Source: CAWDVH01 sp963805705
Lineage (GTDB): Bacteria > Actinomycetota > Actinomycetes > Streptosporangiales > Streptosporangiaceae
Direction of reading: 5' to 3'
Assembly: GCA_963805705.1 (NCBI GenBank)
Contig: CAWDVH010000004.1
Span: 248,001-312,000 of the forward strand
Length of the DNA: 64,000 nt
The notes under the pieces were generated by a model, which was given only the letters and a program-made list of their open reading frames with translations, made no database searches and had not been told where the DNA came from. Positions 59,526 through 64,000 of the stretch are shown here, piece by piece. Made by a program: the position numbers and the translations under genes. Each line of letters starts with the position of its first letter. The stretch's first letter is position 1.

Positions 59526-60068
59526 ATGCCAGCCAGCGATCTGACCCAGCTGGCGCGTGACGTTGACGCGCGATGCCGACTGCGCGGCACGTTCACGCTG
59601 CGCTCGGGCCAGGTCAGTGATGAGTATTTCGACAAGTACCTGTTCGAGTCGGACCCGGTCCTGCTGGCGCGGGTGGTGGACCGGATGAAGGCACTGGTGC
59701 CGGCGGGGACGGGCCTGCTCGGCGGGCTGGAGCTAGGCGGCGTGCCGCTGGCCACCATGCTCAGCAGCGCGACCGGCATACCGGCCCTGTTCGTGCGCAA
59801 GCAGGCGAAGAGCTACGGCACGTGCCGGCTGGCCGAGGGTGGTGACCCGGCCGGGCGTGCCGTCCTGCTGGTGGAGGATGTGATCACCACGGGCGGCGCG
59901 GTGGTGAACGCGGCGCGCGCGCTGCGGGAGCTCGGCGCGGCCGTGGCAGTGGTCGTCTGCGCTATCGACCGGTCGCCGCCTGGTGCGGGTGCGCTGGCGG
60001 CCGAGGGAATCACGGTGCGGTCGGTCCTGACCAAGGATCTGCTGGACTCGGTCTCGCAGGCGACCTGA
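59526..60068 (+). CDS. pyrE: Orotate phosphoribosyltransferase
   Basis: The 180-residue PRTase has the PRPP-binding motif VLLVEDVITTGGAV (about residues 116-129), LRSGQVSDEYFDKYLFESDP at the N-terminus and FVRKQAKSYGT. PyrE converts orotate and PRPP to OMP in pyrimidine synthesis. The ATG at 59526 begins the conserved region; the upstream frame runs into ipdF. It is unrelated to the flanking catabolic genes. Confidence 0.92.
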   Translation: MPASDLTQLARDVDARCRLRGTFTLRSGQVSDEYFDKYLFESDPVLLARVVDRMKALVPAGTGLLGGLELGGVPLATMLSSATGIPALFVRKQAKSYGTCRLAEGGDPAGRAVLLVEDVITTGGAVVNAARALRELGAAVAVVVCAIDRSPPGAGALAAEGITVRSVLTKDLLDSVSQAT

Positions 60069-60084
60069 GTCCGGCGGAACAGGC

Positions 60085-60864
60085 TTATGAGCGCCCGCGG
60101 CGCCATTGCGGCTTGCGCTTGCCGAGGAACGCGCGCATCCCCTCGCGGGCGTCGGGCAGCTGGCTCGTCGCGGCCATCACCTCGACCGCGTAGGCATACG
60201 CCTTGGGCTGGTCCAGGTCGATCTGGGCGTACAGCGCCTGCTTGCCGATGCCCTTGCTCTCCGCGGACCCGAGCGTGACGCGCTCCAGGAGATCCTGCAC
60301 CGCAGAATCGAGCTGGCCGGCGGGCACGACCCGGTTCACCAGCCCCCAGTCCAGCGCGGTCCGCGCGTCGATAACCTCCCCCGACATGGCCATCTCCATC
60401 GCCCGCTTCCGGCCGACGTTCCTGGCGATCGCCACCATCGGGGTATGACAGAACCAGCCGCCCTTGCCGCCAGGCGCCGCAAAGCCAGCGGCCTCGCTGG
60501 CCACAGCCAGGTCCGTGCTGGCCACCAGCTGGCAGCCGGCCGCCGTGGCCAGCCCGTGCACCCGCGCCACCACCGGCTGGGGCACCTGCTGGATGAGCGT
60601 CATCAGCTCGGTGCAGGTCATCAGCAAAGAGCGAACCGCGGACAGGTCAGCCTCGGCGACGTCGGCGAAGTCGTGCCCGGCGCTGAACACCGGGCCATTC
60701 CCGGCCAGGACGATGCCCAGCGCGTCACTGTCGCCGATCTGGTGAAACGCCGTGATCAGCTCCCGCATGTGCTGCAGCGACAGGGCGTTGCGCCGCTGCG
60801 GCCGGTTCATGGTGACGGTGGCGAACTCGCCGGACCGCTCGACCAGGATGTGCTCGAAACCCAT
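60085..60864 (-). CDS. Enoyl-CoA hydratase-like protein (ECHDC3 type)
   Basis: The 259-residue crotonase-fold protein has FATVTMNRPQRRNALSLQHM, GPVFSAGHDFADV and GLATAAGCQLVASTDLAVAS. The oxyanion elements are kept, but the first catalytic Glu of hydratases is a Gln/Leu here, as in the ECHDC3 group whose reaction is not settled. It faces pyrE with a 16-bp gap and is divergent from nothing nearby. GAGGATGCCGCC precedes the ATG. Confidence 0.83.
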   Translation of the reverse strand: MGFEHILVERSGEFATVTMNRPQRRNALSLQHMRELITAFHQIGDSDALGIVLAGNGPVFSAGHDFADVAEADLSAVRSLLMTCTELMTLIQQVPQPVVARVHGLATAAGCQLVASTDLAVASEAAGFAAPGGKGGWFCHTPMVAIARNVGRKRAMEMAMSGEVIDARTALDWGLVNRVVPAGQLDSAVQDLLERVTLGSAESKGIGKQALYAQIDLDQPKAYAYAVEVMAATSQLPDAREGMRAFLGKRKPQWRRGRS

Positions 60865-60938
60865 GGCGGCATCCTCCTCCGGGCTGAGCCTACGCCGGGC
60901 CTGGCGGGCCTCAAAGTGGCCTGGGACGCTGATGGCTG

Positions 60939-61700
60939 TCAGGCAGATTTGACGACAGTGCCGGCTCCTTCGAGCGCTGCTACTTCCTCGGCGGGCGCGG
61001 TGGTGTCGGTGACGAGGGTGTGCACGAGTGCGGAGGGGCCGACGTAGGCGTGGGCGGTGCGGCCGAGCTTGCTGCTGTCGGCGGCGGCGATGATGCGGTG
61101 CGCGGAGGCGATGATCGCCTTCTTCACCGCCGCGTCGTCGAGGTCGTAGGCGGTCAGGCCCTCGGCGGCGCTCAGGCCGCAGCAGCCGAGGATCGCGGTG
61201 TCGAAACGTAGCGCCGTCAGGGAGGCGAGTGTGAGGGGGCCAGTCAGGGCTCCCTCGGCGGCGCGGGGCCGTCCGCCCGGCACTATCAGCGTGGTAGGAC
61301 CGGGAGCGTCGCTAAGTACGTGAATGGCCTGCAGCGACAGGGGCATCACGGTGACCTGCCGTCCACGCAGCAGGCGGGCTACCTCCAGGCAGGTGGTGCC
61401 GCTGTCCAGCAGGACGGTCTCGCCGTCAGCGATGAGCCGGGACACCTCGGCGGCGATCCGGCGCTTCGCGTCGGCCGCCTCGTGGGCGCGCAGCGCGAAG
61501 GGCGGTTCCTCGCCTCTGAGCAGCAGGGTCCGCGCCCCGCCGCGGACGCGCTCGAGGGCACCGTGCCCGGCCAGTATGTCCAGGTCACGCCGGATGGTCA
61601 TCTCCGAGGCGCCGGTCAGCTCGGCGAGTTCCGGGACCGTGGCACGGCCCGACTCCTTGACGGCCTCGGCGATCAGCCGGTGACGGTGTCCGCTGCTCAT
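60939..61700 (-). CDS. DeoR-family transcriptional repressor
   Basis: The 253-residue protein has an N-terminal DeoR helix-turn-helix (RATVPELAELTGASEMTIRR, DLDILAGHGALERVRGGA). The sugar-phosphate binding domain shows the usual DSGTTCLEVARLL, LIVPGGRPR and ADSSKLGRTA. DeoR regulators release DNA on binding a sugar phosphate. It is divergent from an MFS gene that it probably controls. The ATG at 61700 was chosen because the longer frame has no family match. Confidence 0.9.
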   Translation of the reverse strand: MSSGHRHRLIAEAVKESGRATVPELAELTGASEMTIRRDLDILAGHGALERVRGGARTLLLRGEEPPFALRAHEAADAKRRIAAEVSRLIADGETVLLDSGTTCLEVARLLRGRQVTVMPLSLQAIHVLSDAPGPTTLIVPGGRPRAAEGALTGPLTLASLTALRFDTAILGCCGLSAAEGLTAYDLDDAAVKKAIIASAHRIIAAADSSKLGRTAHAYVGPSALVHTLVTDTTAPAEEVAALEGAGTVVKSA

Positions 61701-61723
61701 ACCGCGATTGAACACCACCCCAG

Positions 61724-61778
61724 AACGAACATGCAAGCTGTGCGCAAAGTAGCTTTTCAAACACCAAGTCTGTTCGTT
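61724..61778. promoter_or_regulatory. Split inverted repeat AACGAACA/TGTTCGTT between deoR and MFS
   Basis: AACGAACA at 61724-61731 and TGTTCGTT at 61771-61778 are exact inverses, 39 bp apart. Such spaced half-sites suit a DeoR oligomer that loops or bridges the divergent promoter region. The right copy is 12 bp from the MFS start. Confidence 0.65.
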
Positions 61779-61790
61779 ATGGTGGTTTGC

Positions 61791-63080
61791 ATGGGACGTT
61801 CACTCCGAGCCGCCCGGGTGGCGACCTTCGTCTACTTCGTCCTCGACGGCACCCTGATGGGCCTGTGGCTGGTGCAGATCCCCGTCGTCGAGAAACGCGC
61901 GGGAATCAGCAACGCGACGCTGGGAAGCCTGCTGGTGCTGCTGGGTCTCGGCGCCTTCATCGGCATGCAGGTCGCTGGCCGGCTGGCCGACCGCGTCGGC
62001 ACGCGCGTCGTGGTCCCCGCCGCCGGCGTGCTGTGCGGTGCGGCCCTCGTGCTACCCGGCCTGGCCCGCGGTCCCTGGGCGCTGGCAGGCGCGCTGTTGG
62101 TCTTCGGCTTCGGCAACGGCTGCCTGGACGTGAGCATGAACGCCCACGCCGTGCACGTGGAGAAGGCCTACAACCGGCCCGTCATGTCGGCCTTCCATGC
62201 CGCGTTCTCCGTCGGCGGGGTCATCGCGGCGCTCGTCGGAGCGAGGGCCACGAGCGTCGGCATGAGTCCCGCCACGACGCTCGGCGTCGCCGGAGCCGCG
62301 GGCATTGTGATCGCCCTGCTGCCGGCCCGCAGCCTGCTGGCGACCACGCCGGCCTCCCCGATCACCACCGCCTCCGATTCCCCGACCACCGGGCAGCGCC
62401 CGGCGGACCAAGAGGCGAAGCCGCGCACCCCTCCGGCCCGCATCTGGATCCTCGCCGCTCTAGCACTCATGTGCATGCTGTGCGAGGGAGTCGCCAACGA
62501 CTGGAGCAGCCTGGACCTGAAGACCATACTCGGCGCACCGGCGGGCACGGCCGCTTTCGCCTACGGCACCTTCGCGGCGACGATGACCACCGGCCGGCTG
62601 CTCGCCGATCGCGTCTCCCGGCGGTTCGGATCGCCGGCCGTGCTTCGCTACGGCGCAGCCACGGGCGCCGTCGGCTTCACCGTCGTGGCCCTCTCGCCGT
62701 GGATCTGGATGGCCCTAGCGGGCTGGGCGCTGCTCGGCCTGGGCCTGTCCGGCTGCATCCCCCAGTTGTTCAGCGCCGCCGGGCACGCCGACCCCGCAGC
62801 CGTCGGCACCAACGTCTCCCGGATCGCCGGCCTCGGCTACCTCGGGATGCTCACGGGCCCGGCAGCGATCGGCTGGATGACCCGCCTGGTGGCGCTCAAC
62901 TACACCTTTCTGTTCCCGGCTCTGCTCCTGGTGATCGCCGCCGCGACCGCCGGGATCCTGCGTTCCGGAACCGAGCGCGAGCCCAGTCCCTGGCCCAAGC
63001 CCGAATGGCGCAGCGCCCCGGTTAGCGGGAAACGCACGGATGTCGTCTGGCTATCGCCTAGGCGGGTGCGCCATCCTTGA
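61791..63080 (+). CDS. MFS transporter (YbjJ/FucP-like)
   Basis: The 429-residue membrane protein has twelve predicted helices with FVLDGTLMGLWLVQIPVVEK, GMQVAGRLADRVGTRVVV, GNGCLDVSMNAHAVHVEKAY and WALLGLGLSGCIPQLFSAAG. A central loop of about 30 residues is Thr/Ser/Pro-rich. The YbjJ-like pattern and the divergent DeoR repressor suggest a sugar or related solute. ATG 61791 was chosen; ATG 61779 in the same frame is possible. Confidence 0.85.
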   Translation: MGRSLRAARVATFVYFVLDGTLMGLWLVQIPVVEKRAGISNATLGSLLVLLGLGAFIGMQVAGRLADRVGTRVVVPAAGVLCGAALVLPGLARGPWALAGALLVFGFGNGCLDVSMNAHAVHVEKAYNRPVMSAFHAAFSVGGVIAALVGARATSVGMSPATTLGVAGAAGIVIALLPARSLLATTPASPITTASDSPTTGQRPADQEAKPRTPPARIWILAALALMCMLCEGVANDWSSLDLKTILGAPAGTAAFAYGTFAATMTTGRLLADRVSRRFGSPAVLRYGAATGAVGFTVVALSPWIWMALAGWALLGLGLSGCIPQLFSAAGHADPAAVGTNVSRIAGLGYLGMLTGPAAIGWMTRLVALNYTFLFPALLLVIAAATAGILRSGTEREPSPWPKPEWRSAPVSGKRTDVVWLSPRRVRHP

Positions 63081-63119
63081 TCTTGATGGAATCGGACGAG
63101 ACGAGCAGGTACCTGCGTC

Positions 63120-63587
63120 ATGGAACAAACGTCACCGCCCGCGACGACATACCAGGAGACGTCGCGCCGCTACGCCGCGACCGGTGATGCCCGCGTGCGT
63201 TTCGAAGAGCTGGCCGTTCGTGATGTCAGCGTGCGGGCCTTCATGGCCCTGGTGGCGCGCGGGGATTACGATCCGCTGATCCACGGCGAGGTCGGTGGGT
63301 TCGAGTCACTGACCGTGACCGAGCACCTGGAGTTGCTGGCGGCGGGTGAACTGCTGGCCCGGTACTACCGGCATCCCGCGCATGCGCACCGGGCACTGCA
63401 GGCGGGAGCGACCTGGCAGCAGGTGGCGGCGGCGACCGGCCGCGACGAAGCTCAAGCGCGGCGGGATTACCGTGAGTGGGCCGAGGACGAGCATCGCCTG
63501 TGGGCGGACTGCAACGGCGAGTTCGGCCTAGACGCCGCCGAATATGCCGCCGCGATCGCGCGAGCTGACCCGGCGGCGGAGCAATGA
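63120..63587 (+). CDS. Hypothetical protein
   Basis: The 155-residue, largely helical and acidic protein has DPLIHGEVGGFESLTVTEHL, LLAAGELLARYYRHPAHAHR and ATWQQVAAATGRDEAQARRD, the last of which resembles a helix-turn-helix-like segment. I do not recognise a named family. Actinobacterial proteins of this type accompany small regulators, but nothing nearby confirms this. The ATG at 63120 lies 40 bp after the MFS stop. Confidence 0.65.
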   Translation: MEQTSPPATTYQETSRRYAATGDARVRFEELAVRDVSVRAFMALVARGDYDPLIHGEVGGFESLTVTEHLELLAAGELLARYYRHPAHAHRALQAGATWQQVAAATGRDEAQARRDYREWAEDEHRLWADCNGEFGLDAAEYAAAIARADPAAEQ

Positions 63588-63693
63588 CTGGCCCTGCGAG
63601 AAGAACTCTGGCACGTCGCCGCAGCCCGGCATTAACTGGCACCTGCCCGGGAACCCTGCCGTTGTCCGCTAAGGCCGCTGGAGAGGATCAACC

Positions 63694-64000
63694 GTGACAG
63701 AGCCCGCGCCCCGCAACGATTTCGCCAGCTTCCCCGCGCCCGCCGAGGGCATTCTGGTGGCGTTGTTCATCACCGTCCGCAAGGTCGCGCGATCGCGGGA
63801 CTTCTACTCGCGCGTCCTGGGCGGCACCGTCATCCTGGAGGAGAACCCGTGCACTGTCCGGCTGTCCAACTCGTGGATCATCATGAACCCCGGCGGGCCG
63901 CCCACCCCCGACAAGCCAGGCATCTCGGTGGTCGACTACCAGCCGGACAACACCACGTCGATCTTCCTGAACTTGCGAGTCGCTGACATCCAGGCCTGCT
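63694..64000 (+). CDS. VOC/glyoxalase-fold protein, 3' end outside window
   Basis: GTG 63694 has a GGAGAGGATC RBS. The frame stays open for at least 102 codons to the window edge: VALFITVRKVARSRDFYSRV, LGGTVILEENPCTVRLSN, WIIMNPGGPPTPDKPG and SIFLNLRVADIQAC. This is the first half of a VOC (glyoxalase/bleomycin resistance) fold. The metal-binding residues cannot all be checked without the rest. Probably a small-molecule resistance or isomerase-type protein. Confidence 0.78.
   Translation, partial: MTEPAPRNDFASFPAPAEGILVALFITVRKVARSRDFYSRVLGGTVILEENPCTVRLSNSWIIMNPGGPPTPDKPGISVVDYQPDNTTSIFLNLRVADIQAC

Overview
The window is GC-rich DNA that appears to come from a chromosome of a non-mycobacterial actinobacterium. 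It has GTG/TTG starts, G+C-rich third codon positions, AdnA/AdnB helicase-nucleases, MoeZ, KstR, a WS/DGAT acyltransferase and Scr1-type DUF5753/DUF397 proteins. I see no rRNA, tRNA, CRISPR array, transposase or integrase. The order or family cannot be fixed from this sequence alone.

Layout. (1) 0-17 kb is mostly housekeeping: the 3' end of secA, a conserved secA-neighbour protein, moeZ, a membrane-anchored protein with a mycosin-like subtilase, an alkyltransferase-like protein, adnA-adnB, a lysA-type decarboxylase, a DUF4282 protein, a thiamine-binding protein, a GNAT enzyme and nudC. (2) 17-25 kb is a steroid side-chain module: kstR diverges, across a KstR box, from fadE34-chsE1-chsE2-chsH2-chsH1-ltp2. 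This operon dehydrogenates, hydrates and cleaves the steroid side chain. (3) 25-31.4 kb is a glycerolipid operon: plsB, a HAD-PlsC fusion and a WS/DGAT acyltransferase, probably for phospholipid and storage lipid synthesis. (4) 31.7-35.1 kb holds kstD and a second KstD-like flavoprotein, divergent around another KstR box. (5) 35-43.6 kb is accessory: hipBA, a secreted protein, a decayed Scr1-type regulator ending in DUF397, an SDR, a GDT1-family transporter behind a yybP-ykoY (manganese) riboswitch, a permuted papain-like hydrolase, a GNAT enzyme, DUF3097 and a two-gene operon with a glycolipid-binding-type protein. (6) 43.6-52.5 kb is the steroid ring module: kshA, a small CxxC protein and kshB run left, and hsaA-hsaD-hsaC-hsaB run right, around a perfect 26-bp palindrome that contains a KstR box. 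An ArsR regulator and an MFS exporter follow. (7) 52.5-59.5 kb is the HIP (C/D ring propionate) module: fadD3, an enoyl-CoA hydratase-like gene, fadE31 and a fadE32/33-like gene diverge, across a KstR2-type box, from fadE30-ipdF. (8) 59.5-64 kb has pyrE, an ECHDC3-like protein, a DeoR/MFS pair, an unrecognised protein and the start of a VOC-fold protein.

Together the window encodes much of a cholesterol/steroid degradation route: side chain removal, ring opening and HIP activation. Steroid import (mce4), cyp125, hsaEFG, ipdAB and kstR2 are not in the window.

The most notable anomaly is that five steroid genes (chsH2, kshB, hsaD, hsaC, hsaB) each need a single-base correction to read through. 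I found no such lesion in the surrounding housekeeping genes. Either the pathway is decaying or the assembly has local indel errors. A second pattern is 15-bp (five-codon) tandem repeats in the linkers or tails of at least six lipid and steroid enzymes.
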